Position numbers and translations under genes: made by a program
Part shown: positions 48,618 through 58,214 of the stretch, piece by piece
Layout: each line of letters begins with the position of its first letter
Numbering within the stretch: the stretch's first letter is position 1
NCBI GenBank assembly: GCA_023159155.1
Contig: JAJNNX010000033.1
Span: forward strand, 1 to 64,000
Reading direction: 5' to 3'
DNA length: 64,000 nucleotides
Origin: Ustulina deusta
Lineage: Eukaryota > Ascomycota > Sordariomycetes > Xylariales > Xylariaceae
The notes under the pieces: model-generated
Seen by the model: the letters and a program-made list of their open reading frames with translations, nothing else
Database searches by the model: none
Told to the model about the DNA's origin: nothing

Positions 48618-51541
48618 TTAAGGAAGACTTTCGTACAACCGAGACAGCGCATCGACCGCACGGGTTGCTTTCGGCTCATCAAGCTCGCTCAACAGCCGAC
48701 TTTGCTGTGCGTTCACGAGCTGCCCCGGTAGGAAGTCACTGCGCCCAAGGCAGTATGATATAATATCTCTGTAGTCGCCGGGCATTTTATCCACTCCATC
48801 TCCTTGAAAATTCTTGCGCAGCTTGATGCAATAATCCTGGCGCTTCTTTTCGGTTCCCGCACTTTGAAATTTCTGAAAGCCGGAGAAGAGCATCCAAAAT
48901 CCAATCTCAATCATAATCATTCCAAAAGAAAATAAATCGTGTCGAGAATCCTGCCTCTCCTTATCATACCCATGTTGCATGCGTTCCGGATGCAAGTGTA
49001 TGCGCCAGAGAGGCTCTTCAACATCAATCAGGTCGCTCGACCATTCGACTTGGCGAGCTATATCGAATCCAGCCACCATTGGTGACATGTTTTCAGCCTG
49101 TAATACGGTGGGACGTTCTCCAAACGAGGCAGGGAGTTGAAGGTAGAGGTTGGAAGGATTGATAAGCCCATGGCAAAAGCACGCTGAATGCAAGGCAGCG
49201 ATAGATTCCGCGTAACGAAGAGCCAGCCACACTCGAGTCTTCACAGTGGGTACGTCAAACTTCTCGAATGCTTCATCAAGACTCACTAGGGCGTCAGCCC
49301 TGAAAACCATAAGAAGAGATCGAGTCGTAGCAGTATCCATGAAGGAGACACCGCGGAGAGGGACAGTAGAGAGCCGGGTCGTCGTGCTGAGATTGCTCTG
49401 TAGTATAGTACGGGCCATACTGACGAGTCGTTGACGTCGAAATGACAGCTCTGATGGCGACATGTGTTCTGTACAAGGACAAAACTCGACCATCACCTTC
49501 TCAAACCTGTTGCTGGTTCGAAGCGCGGCGAATCTCCTTGGCTTCAGTTTCAAGTCGGACGACTCGGGTTCGGTGAAGAATTGGATGACCTTCTCAAGCC
49601 ATGATTCCTTTTCGTGGTCTTTTTCAAGTTCGGATTCAGTGGGAAAGTAAAGATGTTCGAAAGGTATCCATTCAGGTTCTAGATGTCCTGGTGTTCCAGA
49701 TGTATTCGTGATATTCCCTACACACCTCAAGGATAGTAGCTCGTTTAATACTGATTTGCTGCAGCGAAAGTCAGAGCTTGGGGTCGACCTTTTTGACTCG
49801 TCTTCGAGGAGAAGTACTTTGAGATGTGTATTATATCGAAGCGAATTTTGTAGAAGGTCGTGAAAGTAGTCCGTACCATCCAGGTGGCCTGGGAATTTAT
49901 TGGATCTCAGACGAGTTTCTGCCATCTGTAGCGTTGATTCGAGGGCGCGACTTTCGTCTTGTATTGACATTGCTAGGTCCACAAGCTGCACTCCATTTTT
50001 TAGTATGATGGCACGACAAACGATGTTCTCTGCCAGCTCAAGCAAAATCTGACTTTCTGCTAAAGTCTGCAGCAGCTCAAGGCCGAGGGCTTCCAATTCC
50101 GGTAGAATCCGATGCAGCTCTTTCAGATGATGTGTAACGGATTTTAATGAAGTCCGTAATTGTGAAAAATTTGGAATTGGACTCTCGGTCGGTTCGCTTT
50201 CGAATGAGAAGCTCCTCGCGATCGGACTTGCCGAAAATTTCCGGAGCTCTTCGACAATGAGCTGGTACGTCGTATCTTTGTGATCAAACTTGGTCATATT
50301 TGAGTGATCGGAGTCGCTTGGGAGCTGAAATTCCAAGTAAGAAGGAAACCCCAACACGGCATCCTCTTTCGCCAAAGGGTTATATGCATCCCCTTCTCTC
50401 TTCCACGTGACGGAGGTCCCTGCATTGGTTTCAGATGATTCGCTCTGTGTTTGCGATGTCTTAATCAGCCTACGGCCCGGTTTGCGTTCATAGACTGAAA
50501 TAATTCGTATCCTCAACTCTTGTCCGACAAGATCCTTAAAGTCCTGAAGCTCTCGTTCGACTGCAGGATTGTTTTTTCGGAGCTCGTTAAGAAGTGTCTT
50601 CCGGGCATCACCTGTTGGTTCGTCCAAGAACCTTTCACTCAGGTAAGACTCGGTATCTTTGATGTCTATTCCGTGATGGGGAGCTCCGAAGAAAACGGTG
50701 CCTTTCAATGATTCCAGAAGAGCTTTGTTGAACTCATTTCCGTCTAAAATCTTGCTTCTAACAATAGACTAGCAATGTCTGAGCATAATTCCTCGACTTG
50801 AAGGGAACTAAACAAACCTTAATAATGACCCTAGCTCCATAGCTATGTCCAAAAAGTACAAGGGGACGATTGAGCGCCTAGAGGTGTTAACTCCAGCTGC
50901 TGCGGTTCAAAAGCGAAGGGATTTTACCTCTTTCCGAGCTAGTTGAAGAGTTGACAAAAACTGAGTACAGAAGTCTTCAAACGTGTGGCTCATGTCATTT
51001 GAAAGCTTGGCGTTGTACCCGAACGTCAGCACTCTGGCATTAGGGAGGTCGTCTCGGAAGAATTCCCGTGGCCACATGAGTCCAGTAGTTCTGCTTGTCC
51101 ATGAGCCGAAAGCATTACCATCCAGACCTGTGACAAAGACCAGACTGTTACTCTTAAGTCAGATTTGAATAGATATGTAGGTTTGCTTTCTTACTCTATA
51201 TCAACTTTTCCATCTCGAAGCCGATTTGACACTTGCGTGATCCCGAAGAAGTTCAAATCGATATTGATAATGTGACCGTCGACAGTAATTTGACGTTCAG
51301 TCATTCCGGTCCTATCTTTCTCAACTGCACCTAGAAAAGTCGGGGTCTTGGGGTGGAACGTCAACAACGCATCTTGCGTCTGTGATTCGGGTCGGAAGGA
51401 AGGAACTAAAGAAAATATAGGGACGATGCTGGTTCGTTCATCTGCGTCAAATACTTGCCAGAGGGCATTCTTCAAATCCCCTTCGTTGTATTCCAGAGGA
51501 ATATTTCGCACTCTGAAGGTGCGCATCTTTCTCTGTGCCAT
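48618..51541 (-). CDS. SesB-like alpha/beta-hydrolase fused to a C-terminal pseudokinase
   Basis: Four exons (51541-51195, 51144-50928, 50877-50818, 50768-48618) give 924 residues; the introns are 49-50 bp with GT-AG ends. Residues 1-116 form an N-terminal module (RTFRVRNIPLEYNEGDL) that often precedes this hydrolase type. Residues 117 to about 330 form an alpha/beta-hydrolase: TGLDGNAFGSW, the nucleophile elbow GHSYG with Ser200, and VFFGAPHHG. Residues 380-500 look helical. The C-terminal part resembles a kinase but reads HGLINPSN at 741 in place of HRDxKxxN, has GFD where DFG is expected and VMVEF in the N-lobe, so it is probably inactive; SRHDLFSFGMIMIE matches the DxxxFG segment. In known fungal proteins SesB domains sit beside NLR or HeLo-type cell-death modules. 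No NB domain is present here. It is divergent from the kinase gene, 401 bp away. Confidence 0.8.
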
Positions 51542-51942
51542 GGTCAAGTGGCGCTTTGGTCTGACAGCTCAGAGAGGTACCAATAATTATTGCGCTGACT
51601 CGGGACTCAGGAAATGCCAGTCGCTAAAGAAGCGAATGTAGCTTAGCATATAAGACCAGATTTTGAGTAGGTTCCATGGGTCTGTTGGATATTGAAAACC
51701 CCCCCTTAGACAGTCGCAAATAAGTTTAATAACGCGAGAGTACGAGGACCTCAAGACCACAAGAGAATCGGACCTATTTGCCGACGGCAACGGCTGAGAG
51801 CGCCACTGGCGTAGCCCTCAGCTTGCAAAGCCTTCAGATCTTGGCATTCTGTTTATTTGTGGCGTTTCTAGCCCTCGTATACCCCTCTTGATCCTTTCAA
51901 GCGTGCAGATATCCTTGAAATAAAATCACTCATATTAGCTAG
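51542..51942. promoter_or_regulatory. Shared divergent promoter region
   Basis: 401 bp separate the start codons of the hydrolase-pseudokinase (-) and kinase (+) genes, so both promoters must lie here. No TATA box stands out. Head-to-head spacing this short suggests co-regulation. Confidence 0.55.
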
Positions 51943-53019
51943 ATGGCGAACACTGATACTAGTAGTAGTGAGCTATCACCATCCGACTTGGAGCTTGCCA
52001 TCACAACCATCCATAGAAACCCTGGGCTAGTCGGCTACCGAAATCTTCTATCCTACGTCAGCGCGCTCGGGATTAAAGTCTTCCCTAATACCAAATTCAA
52101 CGTTGATACTTGGACGCTGATAGGAGCTGGTTCATACTCGTCAACATGGAAGGCCGAAACTCCCTTAGGCACAGGAATCGCTGTGGCTGTCAAACAACCC
52201 GCAGGATCTTTCACTAGAGCAAGCTCAGATGTCGAGAGCAACGTACAGCACGAGGGTCTTACGAGCATTATCCAAGAACTCCGTATCCTTGCGAACTCTA
52301 AACTGCGAGACCATCCAAATCTTCCTCAAGTGCTCGGTGTCTTCTTCCGCGAGGAAGAGCGTCCCGCCGGGATCAGACCATGCGTAATCTTCGAGCTCGC
52401 TTTTTCTGATCTGAAACAATATCTGACAGCTCAGCAATCGGCTAAAATCTCGTGGCAGGAGCTGACTAGGTTCGCATTCGATGTTGCCAATGGAATCGGA
52501 GCGTTGCATTCTTGCGGTCTGGTTCACGGGGATGTGAAGCCAGAGAACATTCTCCTTTTCGATAGAGGTGATGTCTTGACTGCAGCGGTAGGAGATCTCG
52601 GTACTTGCGGCACTTCCTGTGAAGTCTCTGAGGGCATTATACCCGGATCGATACGATTCTGTGCTCCAGAATATCACACCCGAAGCGGTTTTACCTCATA
52701 CATCAACAAATCTCCACGCGACGTCTATAACTTTGGCCTCCTTCTGTGGTCAATGTTAACCTCCTGCAAAGAAATACCCTTTCCTGCGGAAAAACAATTT
52801 GAAATACAACACAATGATGGGAAGGCTCTTGGTTCCCTCTTGACCAGAATTCCTGTCGACCGTCTAATTCCAGGCTTTCGTGACAGCATCATTGCGTGCG
52901 TACAGGCCGACCCGACAAAGAGACCGAGTATTTCCGTGGCGTCATCATTACTTAATCCTGCTTTGAGTACCAGGTATCTAGAGATATCGATTAGTCCTAG
53001 AACTCAAGTGTTATGTTGA
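51943..53019 (+). CDS. Serine/threonine protein kinase of the fungal recognition type
   Basis: A single open frame of 358 codons from ATG 51943. Kinase landmarks in order: glycine loop GAGSYSSTWK (61-70), VAVK with Lys84, the alpha-C glutamate in QELRIL (Glu112), catalytic loop HGDVKPEN (195-202), DLG (218-220) in place of DFG, APE (241-243), and DVYNFG (Asp260). The HRD arginine is Gly but Lys84, Asp197, Asn202 and Asp218 are all present, so it may be active. Residues 1-50 are a helical, Ser-rich leader. The C-terminus continues to a stop at 53017-53019, but the +1 frame is open from 52982 and runs by a clean splice into the ankyrin frame, so this may be the first half of a kinase-ankyrin protein. 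It is divergent from the hydrolase-pseudokinase gene. Confidence 0.82.
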   Translation: MANTDTSSSELSPSDLELAITTIHRNPGLVGYRNLLSYVSALGIKVFPNTKFNVDTWTLIGAGSYSSTWKAETPLGTGIAVAVKQPAGSFTRASSDVESNVQHEGLTSIIQELRILANSKLRDHPNLPQVLGVFFREEERPAGIRPCVIFELAFSDLKQYLTAQQSAKISWQELTRFAFDVANGIGALHSCGLVHGDVKPENILLFDRGDVLTAAVGDLGTCGTSCEVSEGIIPGSIRFCAPEYHTRSGFTSYINKSPRDVYNFGLLLWSMLTSCKEIPFPAEKQFEIQHNDGKALGSLLTRIPVDRLIPGFRDSIIACVQADPTKRPSISVASSLLNPALSTRYLEISISPRTQVLC

Positions 53020-53092
53020 CTCTCATAGGGATCTACATAAACTCACTACTGAAGTCGAGGAAATATTGCTGGCGAACCCAAATAATCCAAGG
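52982..53092 (+). other. Coding-like exon linking kinase and ankyrin frames
   Basis: 37 codons reading RYRLVLELKCYVDSHRDLHK and onward to ILLANPNNPR. It overlaps the kinase end by 38 bases in the +1 frame and has no ATG of its own. The GT at 53093 opens a 50-bp intron (53093-53142) with branch site GACTAAC and a CAG acceptor. Splicing continues as VKTLNQ directly into the ATG of the ankyrin frame. The piece makes sense only as an internal exon. It joins the kinase either through an intron (for example 52928-52994) or after a frame change. Confidence 0.6.
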
Positions 53093-53160
53093 GTAATGTT
53101 TTACGTCTCTAGGCGCAAAGGAGACTAACAAAGCCATTCCAGGTTAAAACACTCAACCAA

Positions 53161-54729
53161 ATGTCCCTTCCGGCTCATCTGATCGGCAAGCTCCGCCAGG
53201 AGTACGCTCGTGTGTCTGATGCAGCAGATACCATTCGATGTGCAATCACCTTAGCTGGCCTCTATTCCGGTGCTATTGGACCCCCAATCATCCAGCCATG
53301 GAACTTCGTGGCGAAGATTCAATGGCTTCTTAAAGCCGTTGAGCTGGGATCGCACTCTGCTATTAGTGCTCTCATAGCTGACAAGAACGCAATTAAGATA
53401 CTAGAAGAGTTTGGCTCGTCAGTCCAGAATTTCCATCATCAGTCTTTTGACTCTCCACAAATTGATGAGAAAGCCCTTCTTCTTCGCCTTAAGGGTTTTG
53501 CAGAGATGCCTGATGAGGAGAGTTCTAATATTTTGGTATGGCTAGGCGGTAGCCTGGACTGGGATACCTTTGAGAGACGACTCCGGGAAACAGCCGGGGT
53601 GGTTGAGGATGATGGAAGAGAGGTGAGAACAGCAGAAGACAATCTCCGCCAACTTCGTCGCTTTACCATTCATCGCCACGCCGACCTTGAAGTTGTCGAT
53701 TCTGATGCGTTCGATCTGAACTTCGCCGGAGCATCGCTGATTGATCGAAGCATTTGCAATAATGTCTTAGAAGACTTCATGGTTTTGTCCGAAGAACAGG
53801 GTATGCAACCAAGGGATGAAGCAGCCCACCAGTTCATGGCAAAGGCCATCTTTCATGGCAGCTTGGATATCGTTCGATATCTAGTCACCAGGTATGCAGT
53901 CCACCCGAACGACGAATGGAATGAGATGTCACATCTGCTCTGTGCCATCACTTTTCGCCGTGTTTTGATGGTTGAATACTTTCTCGAGCACGGCGGCTTT
54001 ATTGAATCCGCACAAGGCGATAAGCTTTCGGGCTTACATCTAGCGACCCGTTACAACGATTTAGAGCTGGTCGCGACGCTGTGCGAATACCTCAAGGGAG
54101 GAGGGCAGCTTGGTCAAGTTATCGAATCCAGACCTTCTGAGGGACCTATGAAGGGATGGACCACCGCTTACACTGCAGCTAGTTGTGAGTCGTGGAAGAC
54201 CCTGGAAACACTGCTGCAGTACGGCGCCAATCCGAACTGCGTCGTTGGCGACCAGCCAAGGTTGGTCGACATTGCAGTCCAGCCTAGGAGTCCCGCAGTC
54301 CCAATGTCAGTTCTAAGAACAGTCCTGGAAGCTGGTGCTCAGTCGAATTACGGGGAGTACTTATGGTCACCTTTGCACTGGGCGGTAGGATCGAGCAACG
54401 TACTCGCCGTCTTTTATCTACTCCTCCATGGTGCTGCAGTCTCTAGTGCTGCTTTGAAAGATGCCGAAGAGAATGCCGAGAATGAAACAGGCGAAATCCT
54501 TCCCGTACGAGACGAGGATGGAAAAGAGTGTAATAACGGGTGGGAAAACATGTGTGAGGCTGCTTCTTTAGTTCTAAGTCTTTTGCAAATCGGCCGGGAG
54601 AGAAGAGATGGATGGGAACAGCAGTTGGAAGAGACGATACAATGTTCATCCCAAGATTGGAGAGGAAAACTATGGATCAGTGACCAGAATCCACCTTCAT
54701 ATATAATTGAGGTGCAGATTCCTGACTGA
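53161..54729 (+). CDS. Ankyrin-repeat protein, probably the C-terminal half of a kinase-ankyrin gene
   Basis: An open frame of 522 codons from ATG 53161. Residues 1-220 are mostly helical, with no family recognised. Degenerate ankyrin repeats follow: about 224-253 (AIFHGSLDIVRYLVTRYAVHPND), 257-285, 289-318, 335-360 (LETLLQYGANPN) and 402-426 (SPLHWAVGSSNV). The C-terminal 90 residues are acidic. Ankyrin repeats bind proteins and act as sensors in many fungal recognition proteins. The coding frame continues upstream through the 53093-53142 intron into 52982-53092, so ATG 53161 is probably internal and the real start is that of the kinase at 51943. If so, the full protein would be close to 900 residues. 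Confidence 0.75.
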   Translation: MSLPAHLIGKLRQEYARVSDAADTIRCAITLAGLYSGAIGPPIIQPWNFVAKIQWLLKAVELGSHSAISALIADKNAIKILEEFGSSVQNFHHQSFDSPQIDEKALLLRLKGFAEMPDEESSNILVWLGGSLDWDTFERRLRETAGVVEDDGREVRTAEDNLRQLRRFTIHRHADLEVVDSDAFDLNFAGASLIDRSICNNVLEDFMVLSEEQGMQPRDEAAHQFMAKAIFHGSLDIVRYLVTRYAVHPNDEWNEMSHLLCAITFRRVLMVEYFLEHGGFIESAQGDKLSGLHLATRYNDLELVATLCEYLKGGGQLGQVIESRPSEGPMKGWTTAYTAASCESWKTLETLLQYGANPNCVVGDQPRLVDIAVQPRSPAVPMSVLRTVLEAGAQSNYGEYLWSPLHWAVGSSNVLAVFYLLLHGAAVSSAALKDAEENAENETGEILPVRDEDGKECNNGWENMCEAASLVLSLLQIGRERRDGWEQQLEETIQCSSQDWRGKLWISDQNPPSYIIEVQIPD

Positions 54730-56133
54730 GGGTTGACTTGCTTGGATTTCTAGCGTCTTTTCCAGATATGATGTAGCTGGAGGAAATACTCGACATCTCG
54801 ACAGCCTGTAGTAATACTATCTAATTTCCCTTCGCAAGGCAGTTCGCTGGGTTTGGGATGAGTATCCTAAGGATGTTTATTCTATCTGTACCGTCGACGT
54901 ACCTCAAGGCTAAGAAGTGTTCGATAATTATCATCATTATATCGGGAGCGGGTATATCCGAAAATGGCTTAGAACGGTTACATCGTGTCAATGAGCCAGG
55001 TGCTCTTGTTTCTCGGAGCTTAAAATGCGGATATCATCCTGACTCGCTAAACAATTCGTGGCACAGCTTTATATAGCGCTCAATCAATAAATCTTCTTCT
55101 TCGCGGAGATGTTGTATCCTCGTAAATTCAGTCCAATTGCGGGCTTCCAAGCCTTAACGGAACTTTCATATGTTTATGTATCCTTTCCTATCGGTTTCCT
55201 TCTTGCTACTAGCCCGATAATTTGCTTTCTATCATCATGCAATTCTCCGGTCCCTTGACTACTGCAATTCCGATGCCCTAGTTGCTTTAGTGGCGATGGT
55301 GCTCTTACCTAGGTAACTTTCGCTACTGCATATTCTCGCAGCGCGTTGTCTACTGTGTACGTTGATAACTCTATTTGACCCCATAGACACTACTCAGCCT
55401 GTTATCTAGCCACGGCATAAACTATCGCCGGCGGACGGTCCGAGCCGGCTTAGAACTCGAATAGCGATAGTTCCAAAGCCCGATCGAGGTGTGTGTGGTT
55501 CCTCACACAAGTCGTTTACTTAGACCTACTTAATCAGCAGGATGGTTAACCGCATTTGTAAGAAGCGCTAAAACCAACAGCAAGGTTTGAACGTAGGTAC
55601 CTACATAGACAGATATAGTATGGATGTATGTATCTCGGTACCCGCCAATTATATAGGATTACAATGCGTTTGTTCATCCAGCCCGTATTGATTGAATACG
55701 GGCGAGATAAATAGCGCACATTTGCATCCACTATAGTCACAAGCAACTCTTTGAAGTCTCTCGGTTAATTACCTATATTATTTATAAACGGAGCAAGTCC
55801 GGCCTAGAATCATACAAAGATGAATAATGGGTCTAGACATGAAGTCAAAGTAATAAATTCATTATAATATGTGTTGCATAGATCACCGCTCGAGCACAGT
55901 TTGTTACTTTTAAATTTGTCAAGCATTGATTATTATACCTAGGTACCTAGTAGCTACCTACCTGCACAAGCCCTTTTTTATATGTATTAGCTAGCATAAT
56001 ATAAAGAAACCAAAGAGAGCTCCTAATTATATATATATATATATATGTGCACACACAGCCATAAAAAGAACCCCAATGAGACGATTGAAAAGAAAAGAAA
56101 GAAAGAGCAAAAAAAGGGTATTAAAACAATATA
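54730..56133. other. Intergenic region
   Basis: 1.4 kb with no supported gene. It holds several TAGGTA/TACCTA palindromes (for example GTAGGTACCTAC near 55594 and CTAGGTACCTAG near 55940) and a run of TA dinucleotides at about 56029-56045. Frames here are under 75 codons and show no features. Confidence 0.5.
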
Positions 56134-56223
56134 TGCCCCCATCCCGGATCGAACGAGAGACCTTGTCATGAATCTTGCTGTTATTAGTACAAGTGACACG
56201 CGCTACCACTACGCCATAGGGGC
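56134..56223 (-). tRNA. tRNA-Thr (anticodon UGU) with an intron
   Basis: On the minus strand: acceptor GCCCCTA pairs with TGGGGGC (one G-T pair), discriminator A; D arm GCGT/GCGC with loop AGTGGTA; anticodon stem TGTCA/TGACA; loop CTTGTA with anticodon TGT at 34-36; T arm TCTCG/CGGGA around TTCGATC. An 18-nt intron (CTAATAACAGCAAGATTC) follows position 37, the standard place for nuclear tRNA introns. The mature length is 72 nt before CCA addition. It reads ACA codons. Confidence 0.9.
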
Positions 56224-56783
56224 AATTGTGGAATTATGGCTCCAATTTGTCTATTATGATCTAGGCAAATCGGCCAATTAGGTTTTCCCTAGTTCGAAAT
56301 AATGCAGATCGCAGCGTCCCTACCTCATATAGCTGGCAGATCACAACCAACCAACTAGGCACAGTGTTATAAGTACCTATCTAACCTAGATAGGTAGCTT
56401 TACTTTGTGTTATTATCAATGATACTATTGGATAGAAGCGCAATTATCGACTGTCTGCGGTTTACTCCAAGTGCATCTAACATGTGAATGTCTGCAGACA
56501 GGTCCCGTACCAATAGCATCCATCCTCAAGGCCTAAGTCACGTGAGCGGGGATAGGAAGACAAACGCCGTGACGACTTATACAACCGAAATACTGGGTCT
56601 GCTCTGGGCGATACCGGCAAGATGTATCTAGGTGGCAGGGTCTCAACAGGCCAACGGTGCAACCGGAAAGTGAGCGGTGAAGGCAACATAAATAAATTGA
56701 GATATGTAATCGCTACACCAAGAAGTAACAGAGATATTCATTCGTGTTGTTTGTTTGTCATCGTTGTCGTTTCAATATCCAAC
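56224..56783. other. Intergenic region and promoter of the FAD oxidase gene
   Basis: About 560 bp. It contains a near-perfect palindrome at 56374-56396 (TACCTATCTA, ACC, TAGATAGGTA) and the CACGTG site at 56539. An open frame extends upstream of the chosen ATG (from 56622) but has no family resemblance. Confidence 0.5.
56538..56548 (+). promoter_or_regulatory. CACGTG motif upstream of the FAD oxidase gene
   Basis: TCACGTGAGCG, about 240 bp before the ATG. The identical 11-mer lies upstream of the Rieske gene at 59593. CACGTG is the core bound by bHLH factors; the shared flank suggests one regulator for both genes. Confidence 0.4.
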
Positions 56784-58214
56784 ATGTCATCTGGCACGGA
56801 GTCTTACATCATTGTTGGAGCCGGCGTGTTCGGCGTATCGACAGCCTACTATCTCATCAAGAAATACCCCAACGCATCAGTGACCCTTGTTGACCGAGAT
56901 GCCTATGATGCCGAGACTCGCGTAGCCGCCTCGTGGGATTGGAACAAGGTGGTGCGGGCAGACTATGATGACATTGTCTATTGTGAGCTCGCGCTCGAGG
57001 CCCAAGACATCTTCAAATCCGATCCCCTGTGGCAGCCATATTTCCACCAGACCGGCCTCATATGGACATGTCGCGATAACTATGCTCAAACCGTCATCGA
57101 CAATTACAAGCGTCTTGGGCGAAAGGTCGATCTCAAAGCCGTGTCGATTGAGGAAGCGCGGAAGTTGTACGGCGGGCTATTCGACAGTGCTGACTATACC
57201 GGGGTCAAGGAGGTACTTATAAATCCGACCGGGGGGTGGGGTGCCGCCGGCGATTCTTTGCGCGCAATTACTCGCAAAGCTCTGGAGTTAGGCGTCAAGT
57301 ACGAGGTAGCCGAAGTTGGAACGTTGCTCCTGAATAAGAGTGGGCATTGTTCTGGTATCCGAACCACGAAGGGGAAGGCTTTGAACGCAACACACACTAT
57401 TATCTGTGCTGGGGCTTACACTCCGACGTTGCTGGAATACAGTGCCGTCAACAGTGGTCTACCCAATATTGCAGCTGGATTCAGACTTGTTGCAGGTGGT
57501 ATCACGACAGGAATGGCTAAGTTAGATGACGAGTCACATGCGATATTCGGTTCCATGCCGGTGGCTTTTCAAGGGTATACTCCCGAACAAGGTAAGGGTG
57601 CTCTCCCGAACATGCTCCACCTCGCATAGAAACCTAACCATTCAAACAGGTCCGTTCATCGGCTCTCTTCCGCCGACACCTGGAGACCGTGAGATGAAGT
57701 GGTGGGGACAGACGATATTCAAAAATACCAGGGAAGTGTTGCCCGGTCATTACGTCTCATCCCCACCTCCAAAGCCAGACTACGCTCAGTGGGAGGTGTC
57801 TAGAAGGCTTAAGGATGACATCAAGCATGCAAATAATGTATTCTATGGCAAGAAGACTGCGCATTGGGAGTTGACAAAGCATCGTATTTGCTGGTGAGTC
57901 TCCTAGTTCCGTGAAAGGAAACGGTTGGCTGACAATTGGACAGGGACGCCTTCACCACCAGCGGGGATTTCATCATCTCCCCACACTCGTCTGCGAAGGG
58001 TTTATACATTGCAACCGGTGGCTCGTTCCACGGTTACAAGTTCTTCCCCGTGATAGGGAAGTACGTCCTTCAGATGCTTGAGGGCCAGCTATCTCCTCAG
58101 TTAACGGAGAAATGGGCCTGGGATAGACAGCGTCCGGATCCCGCCCTTTCCCCAGACTGGCCGAGGTTTGAAATGAAGGATCTGATAGACCCAGTGGTAG
58201 CTTCCAAGTTGTAA
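56784..58214 (+). CDS. Peroxisomal FAD-dependent amine oxidase (sarcosine/fructosyl-amine oxidase type)
   Basis: Exons 56784-57591, 57650-57893 and 57944-58214; introns of 58 and 50 bp with GT-AG ends; 440 residues, the usual length of the family. Enzymes of this group oxidise secondary amines (N-methyl amino acids or fructosyl amino acids) with O2, releasing H2O2. Seen: FAD-binding IIVGAGVFGVSTAYYL with Gly12/Gly14/Gly17, an ASWDWNKVVRADY segment, and HRICWDAF with Cys350, which matches the cysteine that binds FAD covalently in the family. The last three residues are SKL, a canonical peroxisomal signal that fits H2O2 production. The ATG at 56784 puts the Rossmann fold at residue 8, as expected. 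The substrate cannot be told. The adjacent Rieske gene hints at methylated-amine breakdown (inference). Confidence 0.88.

Noticed and set aside
53439..53669. Minus-strand frame inside the ankyrin gene
   Set aside because: Antisense shadow, Ser/Arg-rich, with no independent support.
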